A DNA stretch of 64,000 nucleotides from Thiohalobacter thiocyanaticus (GTDB lineage: Bacteria; Pseudomonadota; Gammaproteobacteria; Thiohalobacterales; Thiohalobacteraceae), in contig NZ_QZMU01000002.1 of the NCBI RefSeq assembly GCF_003932505.1, forward strand, positions 1 through 64,000, given 5' to 3'. How positions within the stretch are numbered: position 1 is the stretch's first letter; each line of letters begins with the position of its first letter. The position numbers were made by a program, and so were the translations under genes. Below are positions 25,440 to 32,943 of the stretch, in pieces. The notes beneath the pieces are model-generated. The model saw only the letters and a list, made by a program, of their open reading frames with translations. It made no database searches and was not told the origin of the DNA.

Positions 25440-25451
25440 TGGAGACCCGGG

Positions 25452-26411
25452 TCATTCACTGACCCGGTTCCGCCCGGCATTCTTGGCGCGATACAGGGCG
25501 GCATCAGCGGCATCCAGCAGTCTGTCGCGGTCCTGACCCGGCTCCAGGGCGGCCAGACCGATGGAAGCAGTCACCCCCGGCAACGGATTGCCCTGATAGT
25601 CCCGTACCGGATAGTCGCTCACGGCCTGGCGTAACTGTTCGGCGATGCCGCGAGCGGCCTTGAGGCCCACGCCGGGGAAAATGGCCACGAATTCCTCGCC
25701 ACCGAAGCGGGCAGTGGTGTCCGACACCCGCAATCCCTCCCGCAACGCCTGAGCCACGGACTGCAGGGCGCAGTCGCCGGCCAGATGGCCGTGCCTGTCG
25801 TTGTATGACTTGAAGTGATCCACATCGAGCATCAGGATGGAGAGTTCTTCACCACTCATATTACAGCGCTGGATCTGGCGATCGAGCATTTCGCACAACC
25901 AGCGCCGGTTGTGCATCCCGGTCAGGGGATCCACCCGGGCATCGTGTTCAAAGACGCGCTGCATCCGCAGGCTTTCCAGGATAACCTCGTTGTCATAACG
26001 CAGGCGGCTGGACAGGGTGCGCATCAGGTTGCGCGCCACCACCGGCGCCATGCCGATCAGCTCCCACAGAGTCTGCGATTCGATCACCAGCAGCATACAG
26101 TCGGTATCGGCCACGACCCTGGCCGAAGGCTGCCCACCATCGATGACGGACATTTCGCCGACGCACTGTCCTTCCATGAGGTAGGCCAGGGCCTGGCCAT
26201 CGGCGCCGGGGTTTCTGACCTGGGCGAATCCGGAGATGATGATATAAATCGCATCATTCCGGTGGCTGGGATCCAGCAGGGTCTGACCGGCGAAAACCCG
26301 TACAACCTCGCAACGCTCGTTGACCCAGTGCAGGACATTGAGCGGCACCCCCTCGAACAGGGGCATGGTCGAAATCTGATTTATTTTACTTGTAATATCA
26401 CTGGCATGCAT
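25452..26411 (-). CDS. cyclic-nucleotide-binding-domain diguanylate cyclase
   Basis: 319 residues from the ATG beginning MHASD; a longer frame to 26480 exists. Residues about 15-130 form a cNMP-binding/Crp-like sensor barrel (MPLFEGVPLNVL, MEGQCVGEMSVIDGGQPSARVV). Residues about 160-319 are a GGDEF domain with RVDPLTGMHNRR, active-site GGEEF (237-241) and an RxxD inhibitory site (R228-D231). It should make c-di-GMP under control of a bound ligand. Cytoplasmic. Convergent with the permease gene. Confidence 0.9.
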   Translation of the reverse strand: MHASDITSKINQISTMPLFEGVPLNVLHWVNERCEVVRVFAGQTLLDPSHRNDAIYIIISGFAQVRNPGADGQALAYLMEGQCVGEMSVIDGGQPSARVVADTDCMLLVIESQTLWELIGMAPVVARNLMRTLSSRLRYDNEVILESLRMQRVFEHDARVDPLTGMHNRRWLCEMLDRQIQRCNMSGEELSILMLDVDHFKSYNDRHGHLAGDCALQSVAQALREGLRVSDTTARFGGEEFVAIFPGVGLKAARGIAEQLRQAVSDYPVRDYQGNPLPGVTASIGLAALEPGQDRDRLLDAADAALYRAKNAGRNRVSE

Positions 26412-26545
26412 AACTACTATTCCATATGAATCTGATGCCAGTTTGGCAGATTCAGTGGGGCAGTCTGTGGACTGTTGCACAAATTCCGGGGTGGGAAAAC
26501 GCGGGTAATGAAAAATACCTATACTCGGAGCAGGTTCGTATCAGA

Positions 26546-26902
26546 TCAATCCTGACAGGCACCGTGCTGGCAGGCCAGCGCGCGGATGGCATCCGGCCCC
26601 GGATAACCCGGCGCACCGCTCCGGATGAAGGCCTGCCATTCGGCATGGACTGCAGCCATGTCCGGGTCCGTGCCCTGGCAGCCCAGTACCGTGATCACGG
26701 CATCGCCGAGCTTCCAGGGGCCCTCGCCCCGGAGTTCACCGCGGACCAGGTGAATGGCCTGCGAGGCCGGGCGGCAGAGGTGCCAGAAGGGCTGGAAATA
26801 CAGTATCCCGTCGGGATGCGCAAAACGTTCGGCCATCACGTGCCGACTGCCGTCAGGGTAGCGGATCAGCAACGGAGCGGTAACCTGCAGCAGCTCAGCC
26901 AC
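26546..26902 (-). CDS. hypothetical protein, 118 aa
   Basis: A GTG start 7 bp after the preceding gene's stop implies co-transcription with 26910-27233. Predicted strands (LLIRYPDGSRHVMAERFAH, ILYFQPFWHL) and a C-terminal helix. No recognised family. Three cysteines lie at scattered positions, without a clear motif. Confidence 0.6.
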   Translation of the reverse strand: MAELLQVTAPLLIRYPDGSRHVMAERFAHPDGILYFQPFWHLCRPASQAIHLVRGELRGEGPWKLGDAVITVLGCQGTDPDMAAVHAEWQAFIRSGAPGYPGPDAIRALACQHGACQD

Positions 26903-26909
26903 GGCTGCC

Positions 26910-27233
26910 TCAGGCGAGATCGAAATCGTGCTCGGTCATGTCGCCTTCAAGGTTCAGATGCACCGCCCGGATACCGGGCATGCGCTTGAGCAGATAGGCC
27001 GACATCATGATACCGAGACTTTCATTGTGGCTCTCCAGCGCCGTGAGCAGCTTGTCGGCGACGATCTGGCAGCGCATGTAGACATCCGGACTGTCCACCC
27101 AGGTCCGGCTCATCTGGTAGCCCCGGCTCATGTCCTCGTCCATCCGGGCGAAGAACTCCTCGGCATCATTGAGCAGGTGCTCCGGCACATCGATGGAATA
27201 GGTTTGTTCCCCTGCGTGGACATTCAGTATCAT
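26910..27233 (-). CDS. hypothetical protein, 107 aa
   Basis: The ATG is preceded by AGAGGTAG. Soluble and acidic: LNVHAGEQTYSIDVPEHLL, then DAEEFFARMDEDMSRGYQM, ending VHLNLEGDMTEHDFDLA. Family unknown. First gene of a two-gene minus-strand unit, divergent from the PKHD-type hydroxylase. Confidence 0.65.
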   Translation of the reverse strand: MILNVHAGEQTYSIDVPEHLLNDAEEFFARMDEDMSRGYQMSRTWVDSPDVYMRCQIVADKLLTALESHNESLGIMMSAYLLKRMPGIRAVHLNLEGDMTEHDFDLA

Positions 27234-27264
27234 GGTCTACCTCTTATAACTGGAGTGCCTGAAC

Positions 27265-27939
27265 ATGTTATTGACGCTAGCCGGCGTGCTGTCCACCGAC
27301 CAGCTGCAGCAGATCCGCACCCTGCTGGCCAATGCCCGGTTCCAGGACGGCCGGCTGTCCGCCGGGCGGGAGGCGCATCGGGTCAAGCAGAACGAGGAGA
27401 TGGTTCAGGAACAGGAACTATACACCAGGCTGAATAACATTGTGATGGGCTCCCTCGTGCAGCATGCGGTTTATCAACAGGCGGTGCTGCCGCATCGTGT
27501 GGCCGCGCCCTTCTATGCCCGCTACACCCCCGGCATGAACTATGGCGATCATGTCGACGATCCGGTGATGGGACCCATGGGCCAGCGCTACCGTTCGGAT
27601 GTATCCACCACCGTCTTTCTGAGTGCCCCCGAAGACTACGAAGGCGGCGAGCTGGTGATACGTTCCACCTTCGGCGAGCAGCGGATCAAGCTGGCGGCCG
27701 GGGATGCGGTCGTCTATCCCTCTTCCAGCACGCATCATGTGGCGCCGGTCACCGCCGGCGAACGCCTGGTAGCGGTGACCTGGGCCCAGAGCCTGGTGCG
27801 CGATCCGGGTCGGCGTGAACTGCTCTATTCCCTGGCCCAGGCCCGCGACCTGCTGGTAGAGAAATCACCCGGTGAACGCGAAACCACTCTGGTCAGCAAC
27901 AGCTACACCAACCTGGTGCGGATGTGGGCGGAGGTCTGA
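27265..27939 (+). CDS. PKHD-type Fe(II)/2-oxoglutarate hydroxylase (PiuC/YbiX-like)
   Basis: 224 residues. The iron site is HVDDPVMG in NYGDHVDDPVMGP (about 87-99), with the distal His in STHHVAPVTAGERLVAVTW, followed by the Arg that binds 2-oxoglutarate. Typical family ending SLAQARDLL. PiuC/YbiX members are linked to iron uptake in several proteobacteria, but the substrate is unproven. A single-gene unit closed by the terminator at 27971. Confidence 0.9.
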   Translation: MLLTLAGVLSTDQLQQIRTLLANARFQDGRLSAGREAHRVKQNEEMVQEQELYTRLNNIVMGSLVQHAVYQQAVLPHRVAAPFYARYTPGMNYGDHVDDPVMGPMGQRYRSDVSTTVFLSAPEDYEGGELVIRSTFGEQRIKLAAGDAVVYPSSSTHHVAPVTAGERLVAVTWAQSLVRDPGRRELLYSLAQARDLLVEKSPGERETTLVSNSYTNLVRMWAEV

Positions 27940-27970
27940 CACACGTCTGCTGAGGTCGGGCAGCGGACAT

Positions 27971-28000
27971 AAAAAAAGCCTCACTGCGTGAGGCTTTTTT
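27971..28000. terminator. bidirectional intrinsic terminator
   Basis: Seven A, then GCCTCAC-TGC-GTGAGGC, then six T. It serves both the hydroxylase gene on the plus strand and the convergent 67-aa gene on the minus strand. Confidence 0.9.
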
Positions 28001-28016
28001 CCGGCGCGCCGGGAGC

Positions 28017-28220
28017 TCAGACCTTGGAGCCGACATCCTTGTGCGCCTGATCGACGACCGACATGGCCAGATCACGGTATTCCTGACGGTAACCATCCAG
28101 CGCGTGGCCGGACTCGGGGGCAAAATAATCCTTCGGATCGACCCCGTTCTGGTGTTCGTATTCCATGAATTTCTTCTGCATTTCAATCATTTTCTTGATT
28201 GCTTCAGCCTTGTCGCTCAT
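28017..28220 (-). CDS. small conserved hypothetical protein, 67 aa
   Basis: The ATG has GGAGGCGAG upstream. The sequence is charged and helical: MSDKAEAIKKMIEMQKKF, EYEHQNGVDPKDYFAPE, then a C-terminal helix. No cysteine. Last gene of the minus-strand cluster with the DsrC homologue and the Cas6-like gene, so possibly linked to sulfur metabolism by context only. Confidence 0.65.
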   Translation of the reverse strand: MSDKAEAIKKMIEMQKKFMEYEHQNGVDPKDYFAPESGHALDGYRQEYRDLAMSVVDQAHKDVGSKV

Positions 28221-28392
28221 CGTACTCGCCTCCGGCTAGTTGGCCATAATCATCGATTTCAGGATGCTGGGCGGGACTATACCGTCCCCAAAGGCCCGTC
28301 ACTATATCCCAAATGGGCAAGGGGCTCCAGCACCCGGCCTGCCCGGTCGCCGCGCGGGCGACTCTGAACCCTTCAGCTCAATCTGGAGTGGA

Positions 28393-28737
28393 TCAGTACC
28401 CGCCCTTGCGGCGGCTCTCCGGCAGCCCGGCGACCTTGCCGCCCTGCTTGGAGGGCATTTTCGGGAACAGGGCGTACATGTCCTTGCTGGTGGGCTTGGT
28501 GCCCCACTTCTTGGCCATGTCCTTGAGAATGGTGCGGTCGTTGGGCTGGTTCTGGTTGTTGTTCAAGTACTCGTCGCGCAGATAGTTGATGATGTCCCAG
28601 TGCTGGTCGGTCAGCTGACCGATACCGCCCTCGGCGTCGGCGATCACCTGCGCCAGCTCCTCGCTCCAGTCGTGGGGATCGTTGAGATAGCCGTTTTCGT
28701 TGGTTTCGATGGTCTTGCCGTTGAGTTCGTAAGCCAT
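28393..28737 (-). CDS. DsrC/TusE-family protein without cysteines (RspA type)
   Basis: 114 residues aligned end to end with DsrC: MAYELNGKTIETNENGYL, DWSEELAQVIADAEGG, LTDQHWDIINYLRDEY, ALFPKMPSKQGGKVAGLPE. At the two redox positions of DsrC the residues are Gly100 (for CysB) and Lys111 (for CysA), and the whole protein has no cysteine. It cannot carry persulfide or trisulfide chemistry. The literature class RspA (regulatory sulfur-related protein) has this feature. The ATG has AGAGGAAG upstream. A palindromic element begins 26 bp upstream of the start. Confidence 0.9.
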   Translation of the reverse strand: MAYELNGKTIETNENGYLNDPHDWSEELAQVIADAEGGIGQLTDQHWDIINYLRDEYLNNNQNQPNDRTILKDMAKKWGTKPTSKDMYALFPKMPSKQGGKVAGLPESRRKGGY

Positions 28738-28762
28738 GACTCTTCCTCTGGTTCAAAGCCAA

Positions 28763-29033
28763 AAGGGCCTGTTAACACTACCAAAGCGCCTGCTGTTGGG
28801 CCTGAGAAACCGTCAATCCAGGCGCGAGGAGCGAAGTTTGGTCGCCCCAAATGAGCGACGAGCAACGCCGAGTGACGGTTTCTCAGGCCCAACCCTCCGG
28901 GACGGGCCGCGTTTTGCGTCCCGCGGCGTTGCCGCTCGCTTATGTAGCCGAGCTACACTGCGCTCACGGCGCCTTGCGGAGACACAAAACGCGGCGCCGG
29001 CAGCAGGTGCTTCGGTAGTGTTAACAGGCCCTT
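28763..29033. mobile_element. MITE-like nested palindrome with 33-bp terminal inverted repeats
   Basis: Termini 28763-28795 and 29001-29033 (AAGGGCCTGTTAACACTACC onward) are inverted repeats, identical at 31 of 33 positions. Inside are a perfect 20-bp inverted repeat (28796-28815 with 28873-28892) and a second hairpin (28907-28920 with 28981-28994, with TGTAGC-CGA-GCTACA at its tip), so the strand can fold into a three-arm cloverleaf. No transposase is encoded. CAAAGCC occurs just outside both ends (28754-28760, 29038-29044) and may be a target duplication. Confidence 0.7.
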
Positions 29034-29120
29034 ATCACAAAGCCGCGGAATATACCCTGAAACGGGCACATTTGTAAATTACCAAACACTGAATTGGCCG
29101 CGGCCGGGGCGCCGGGACGG

Positions 29121-29810
29121 TCAGTTCGTGTCCTTGACCGCCGTAATACCCTTGTGCGGGATGAACAGACCGCAGCCGATCTTGCGGCCCTTCCCGATGC
29201 CCTTCTGCTGCAGCAACACGGCCGGCTCGGGCTCCAGATCGGCAATCATCAGGGTGCGCGTATGCAGGGTGCCCTCCGGGGTGCGGAAGGCATGGCTCTT
29301 GCCGGCCATCAGCTTGCGCACCGGAATGCCCAGGGCCTTGATTTCAGCCGCGGCCCAGGCCAGGAAGTCCTCCTCGGACAGCCCCGGCTCGGTCCTGACA
29401 TAGCGGGAAAACAGTGTGGGCAGGGCACTGAGCCGCTTGATGCTGGCCTCGCCCACCTCCAGGGGATAACCGGCGATATCCAGCGTCTGCCCCACCAGGG
29501 CCTCGGCGTCTGCCTGACGCTGTTTGGGGATGCGCAGGCTCATGCGGGCCCGCCGGGAGAGATGCAGCAGTTCGTTGGTGACATCCTCGGGCCGGTACCA
29601 GCCGTTGCCGGATTCGGCGCCGTGGATGAGATGGATGCCCGCGTCTTCCTCCTCTTCCAGCCAGGGCAGCGCGGCGAGCAGCGCACTGGACAGGGCATGA
29701 GCATGGTCCAGCGGCAGCGTACGGGCCGTGATCCGGTAATTGATATCGACGATATCGTCCGGTACCTGAAAGGGTTTATCTTCCTCCCGCTCTTCCTGCC
29801 AGAACATCAT
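29121..29810 (-). CDS. orphan Cas6/Cmx6-like RAMP endoribonuclease
   Basis: 229 residues. The N-terminal INYRITARTLPLDHAHALSS with His36/His38, then HLIHGAESGNG, and a C-terminal glycine-rich GIGKGRKIGCGLFIPHKGI (about 204-222) match what I recall of the type I-MYXAN Cas6/Cmx6 family. Cas6 proteins cut CRISPR transcripts at repeat hairpins using a His in the N-terminal RAMP fold. No CRISPR array and no other cas gene is present. It sits between the RspA-type gene and a 64-aa gene on the same strand, so it may process another RNA. Confidence 0.7.
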   Translation of the reverse strand: MMFWQEEREEDKPFQVPDDIVDINYRITARTLPLDHAHALSSALLAALPWLEEEEDAGIHLIHGAESGNGWYRPEDVTNELLHLSRRARMSLRIPKQRQADAEALVGQTLDIAGYPLEVGEASIKRLSALPTLFSRYVRTEPGLSEEDFLAWAAAEIKALGIPVRKLMAGKSHAFRTPEGTLHTRTLMIADLEPEPAVLLQQKGIGKGRKIGCGLFIPHKGITAVKDTN

Positions 29811-29895
29811 TTTCTACCACCTGAACAAGGGTTCATGAAAACCAGACAACATTGTGAAACAGCTTTACCCAAAAGACTAACCGGAATTGCACAAT

Positions 29896-30090
29896 CTATT
29901 TGTTGTTCGCCTGGGCGAAGGCCGCCTCCAGGCGATCCTCCCAGTCCACCGGGGTATCCTGGAACGGCGGCTTCACATCCATGCGAAAGAACATCTCACC
30001 CTGTGCGGCACGTTCCTGGATCTTCTCGCACAGCTGATCGAAGGAATCCATTTCGTGCTCCTGCAACAGGATCTCACTCAACCACAACAT
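29896..30090 (-). CDS. small hypothetical protein, 64 aa
   Basis: The ATG is preceded by GAGGAGG. Acidic helical protein: MLWLSEILLQEHEMDSFDQL, GEMFFRMDVKPPFQDTPVDW, ending EAAFAQANNK. Family unknown. It precedes the Cas6-like gene by 85 bp on the same strand. Confidence 0.7.
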   Translation of the reverse strand: MLWLSEILLQEHEMDSFDQLCEKIQERAAQGEMFFRMDVKPPFQDTPVDWEDRLEAAFAQANNK

Positions 30091-30162
30091 CTCTGCCTCC
30101 TCTGCCGGGCGGCGATTGCCGACCGCCGGCTGAAATTCGTGTCCGTCAGCGGACCCATGGGC

Positions 30163-31107
30163 TCAGGCCTCCGGGAATACCTCCCGCAGCGCGGTCCCCG
30201 CGACCCGGTCGTAGTAGCGGGCCCGGTACAGCAGGCGGCCGCGGTCCGGATCGGGGTGATCCCGAAATCCTGAGCGGTTATGTAGGGTATTATTGCAGAT
30301 AATACCCTGCCCGGACACCAGCCGATGGTGATAGACGTACGGATTGTCCCGGCGCCAGAGCTCCTGCAGAAAGGCCGCCGCCGTGCGGGTATCCGGGTCG
30401 TCCTTCCAGACGATATTGCGGGTGCGGGCGCTGTAGCGCATGTGCAGCGCGCCTGTGGCCGGATCGAGTGAAAACACCGGGCCGGTGTGCGCCGGCCGGA
30501 TGACCCGCCCCTGCGACACGTTCGCCGGGATGGTCATGGCGTCGGGCGCCATCAGGGCCCGGATCCAGCCCGGACTGGCATCACGCATCAATATATATGC
30601 AAGTTCATGATCCAGGAAGGTGCTCTCCCCGCCTTCAGCTGCCGGCCGTACACAATGCATGACGATGCCCCGGATCTGCCGGTCCGGGGGGTTGTAATAA
30701 CCATCCGTGTGCCAGCTCAGACGCCGGTCGGTATAGGGGATATATTCGCCTCTGGCGCCGTCGCTGGAGACCTGGAGCGACGTGATGCTGTCGTCATCGG
30801 CGCACAGGTTGCCGTCCAGCCGCTCCAGCCCGAACTGCCGGCCCAGGGCGCGGATCGCGTCCTTGCCGGTGATCGCGGGATCGAACTGGTACAGGGCCAG
30901 ATTGGCCTGCCGCAGCCGTGCCAGCAGGGCCGCGTGCTCATCCGCAGTGAGCTGCCGGGGATCGGCCACGGACACGATCAGGTCGGCGACCGTTGCCGGC
31001 CGTCGTGTCAGCTTCCACTCCCGCCAGGCGGCATAGGCGCTCGGCTCGTCCAGGTCGAAGGGATTGCCGTACACTGCCGGGGTCTGGGACGATACGGATG
31101 TACCCAT
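30163..31107 (-). CDS. TauD/TfdA-family Fe(II)/2-oxoglutarate dioxygenase
   Basis: 314 residues from the ATG at 31107 (an in-frame ATG at 31176 also exists). The iron motif is SWHTDGYYN, the distal His is in IICNNTLHNRSGF, and the Arg of RLLYRARYYD binds 2-oxoglutarate. A mid-protein segment GIVMHCVRPAAEGGESTFLD is typical of the family. Members such as TauD release sulfite from organosulfonates, but the substrate here is unknown and non-sulfonate acids are equally possible. It is divergent from dsrA, sharing a ~490-bp upstream region. Confidence 0.85.
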   Translation of the reverse strand: MGTSVSSQTPAVYGNPFDLDEPSAYAAWREWKLTRRPATVADLIVSVADPRQLTADEHAALLARLRQANLALYQFDPAITGKDAIRALGRQFGLERLDGNLCADDDSITSLQVSSDGARGEYIPYTDRRLSWHTDGYYNPPDRQIRGIVMHCVRPAAEGGESTFLDHELAYILMRDASPGWIRALMAPDAMTIPANVSQGRVIRPAHTGPVFSLDPATGALHMRYSARTRNIVWKDDPDTRTAAAFLQELWRRDNPYVYHHRLVSGQGIICNNTLHNRSGFRDHPDPDRGRLLYRARYYDRVAGTALREVFPEA

Positions 31108-31244
31108 GATGAATGCGTCTCTCGCGTCGGGGACAGACTGTTGCAGGGTGGCGCCGGGAAGGATGATAACCGACACACCCCTGTGTCAGACAGGTGCGGT
31201 CGGACCCTGCCGACCACCTCTTTCCTGGCCATTTTTGTAAGTAT

Positions 31245-31263
31245 ATAATTAAACGTTAATTAT
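31245..31263. promoter_or_regulatory. AT-rich palindrome between tauD-like gene and dsrA
   Basis: ATAATTAA-ACG-TTAATTAT is a perfect 8-bp inverted repeat between the divergent dioxygenase gene and dsrA, suited to be a regulator-binding site. No regulator is assigned. Confidence 0.4.
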
Positions 31264-31468
31264 TTAAAATTCCCGGATGCAGGGCATGACATTTCACTGT
31301 CAGGGGCCGCATGGCCGGCCATTGCACACCTACTCCATTTGGGATAGTCTACTGCGGCCCGAACACCCCATGGGTAGGGTATTCACTTCGCGCTCAGATA
31401 CATAGACTTCCCAGCACGGAAAATCGGAGTGCTCGGAGAAGGGTATCAGCACGCACGATTTACACCCG

Positions 31469-31487
31469 GTCCGCACGGTGCGGACCG
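31469..31487 (+). promoter_or_regulatory. hairpin in the dsrA upstream/leader region
   Basis: GGTCCGCA-CGG-TGCGGACC forms a perfect 8-bp stem 115 bp before dsrA with no T-run. The rest of 31108-31601 holds no supported gene and must contain the promoter of the dsr cluster. Confidence 0.45.
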
Positions 31488-31601
31488 CGGTCGACGTGGT
31501 ACTCAAATAGAATTTAGATGTTGTAGTGGAGCGGGTGCCGGCGGTGTTGTTCCAGGTGCCCGAAATGCACAACCAGCCATTCCAAACTTAAGGAGATCGA
31601 C

Positions 31602-32861
31602 ATGGCCGATAAGCACCATGAAACTCCGATGCTTGACGAACTGGAAAACGGCCCGTGGCCGAGCTTCATTTCCGGCATCAAGCGTCTGCGCGACACCCAT
31701 GACAGCGACCGTATTCGCGGCATGGCCAACTCACTGCTTGGCCAGCTCGAACACTCCTACGAAACCCGCAAGGGTTACTGGAAAGGCGGCACGGTTTCCG
31801 TGTTCGGTTACGGCGGCGGCATCATCCCGCGTTTCTCCGAAGTCGGTCACGCCTTCCAGGAGTCCAAGGAATTCCATACCCTGCGCGTCCAGCCGCCCGC
31901 AGGCAACATGTACACCACCGACATGCTGCGCCAGCTGGCCGACAGCTGGGAGAAGCACGGCTCCGGCCTGGTGACCTTCCACGGTCAGACCGGCAACATC
32001 ATGTTCATCGGCACCAACACCGAGGGTACCCAGCACTTCTTTGACGAGATCAATGATTACGGCTGGGACCTCGGCGGCGCCGGTCCCTGCGTGCGTACCG
32101 GCATGTCCTGCGTCGGTGCAGCCCGCTGTGAAATGTCCTGCGCCAACGAGCAGGTCATCCACCGCAAGCTGCTGAACAACTTCACCGACGACGTGCACCG
32201 TCCGGCCCTGCCGTACAAGTTCAAGTTCAAGGTCTCCGGCTGCCCGAACGACTGCCAGAACGCCATCGAGCGTTCCGACTTCGCCATCATCGGCACCTGG
32301 CGCGACGAGATGCAGATCGATCAGGGCGAGGTCAAGAACTTCATCGAGGCCAAGGGCCGTCAGTACATCATCGACAACGTCATCTCCCGCTGCCCGACCA
32401 ACTGCATCAGCCTGAACGATGACGACACCATCACCGTCGACGACCACAACTGCGTGCGTTGCATGCATTGTCTGAACGTCATGCCGAAGGCTCTGCACCC
32501 CGGTAATGACAAGGGTGTCACCATCCTGATCGGCGGCAAGCGCACCCTGAAGATCGGCGACCTGATGGGTACCGTGGTGGTGCCGTTTATGAAGCTGGAA
32601 ACCGAGGAAGACTACGAGCGCATCACCGAGATGGGCGAGGAAATCATCGATTTCTGGGCCGAGAACGGTCTCGAGCACGAGCGCTGCGGCGAGATGATCG
32701 AGCGCATCGGCCTGGTCAACTTCCTGGAAGGCATCGGCATCGACCCCGACCCGAACATGGTTGCCAGCCCGCGCCAGTCTTCCTACGTCCGTATGGACGG
32801 CTGGGATGAGGAAGCCGAGAAGTGGTTCCAGCGTATGCAGGAACAGAAGGCTGCCAGCTGA
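31602..32861 (+). CDS. dsrA: reverse dissimilatory sulfite reductase, alpha subunit
   Basis: 419 residues, start preceded by AAGGAG. With DsrB it forms the cytoplasmic alpha2beta2 siroheme enzyme that oxidises sulfur delivered by DsrC to sulfite. The siroheme-[4Fe-4S] cysteines occur in TGMSCVGAARCEMSC and in SGCPNDCQNA. The inserted ferredoxin domain follows (CPTNC, then CVRCMHCLNVMPKA). Length and motifs fit sulfur oxidisers. First gene of a plus-strand cluster to 44560. Siroheme would be made by CysG at 52.5 kb. Confidence 0.98.
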   Translation: MADKHHETPMLDELENGPWPSFISGIKRLRDTHDSDRIRGMANSLLGQLEHSYETRKGYWKGGTVSVFGYGGGIIPRFSEVGHAFQESKEFHTLRVQPPAGNMYTTDMLRQLADSWEKHGSGLVTFHGQTGNIMFIGTNTEGTQHFFDEINDYGWDLGGAGPCVRTGMSCVGAARCEMSCANEQVIHRKLLNNFTDDVHRPALPYKFKFKVSGCPNDCQNAIERSDFAIIGTWRDEMQIDQGEVKNFIEAKGRQYIIDNVISRCPTNCISLNDDDTITVDDHNCVRCMHCLNVMPKALHPGNDKGVTILIGGKRTLKIGDLMGTVVVPFMKLETEEDYERITEMGEEIIDFWAENGLEHERCGEMIERIGLVNFLEGIGIDPDPNMVASPRQSSYVRMDGWDEEAEKWFQRMQEQKAAS

Positions 32862-32883
32862 CCGGCATTTTCGGTAATTGAGT

Positions 32884-32905
32884 TCCGGGGGGACATCCCC
32901 CCGGA
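32884..32905 (+). promoter_or_regulatory. intercistronic hairpin dsrA-dsrB
   Basis: TCCGGGGGG-ACAT-CCCCCCGGA is a perfect 9-bp GC stem in the 82-bp gap, without a T-run. It could protect the dsrA 3' end or set the dsrA:dsrB ratio. Confidence 0.55.
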
Positions 32906-32943
32906 TCAACAATCAAGTTGTTCAAATAGTTCAGGAGAAGTCC

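Noticed and set aside
28240-28854. Open frame on the plus strand across the RspA-type gene and palindrome
   Set aside because: It is the complement shadow of a clear DsrC-family gene and crosses an inverted-repeat element; no protein-like motif is present.
29121-29810. A CRISPR-Cas locus around the Cas6-like gene
   Set aside because: No regularly spaced direct repeats and no other cas gene are visible in the window; only a single Cas6-like protein is present.
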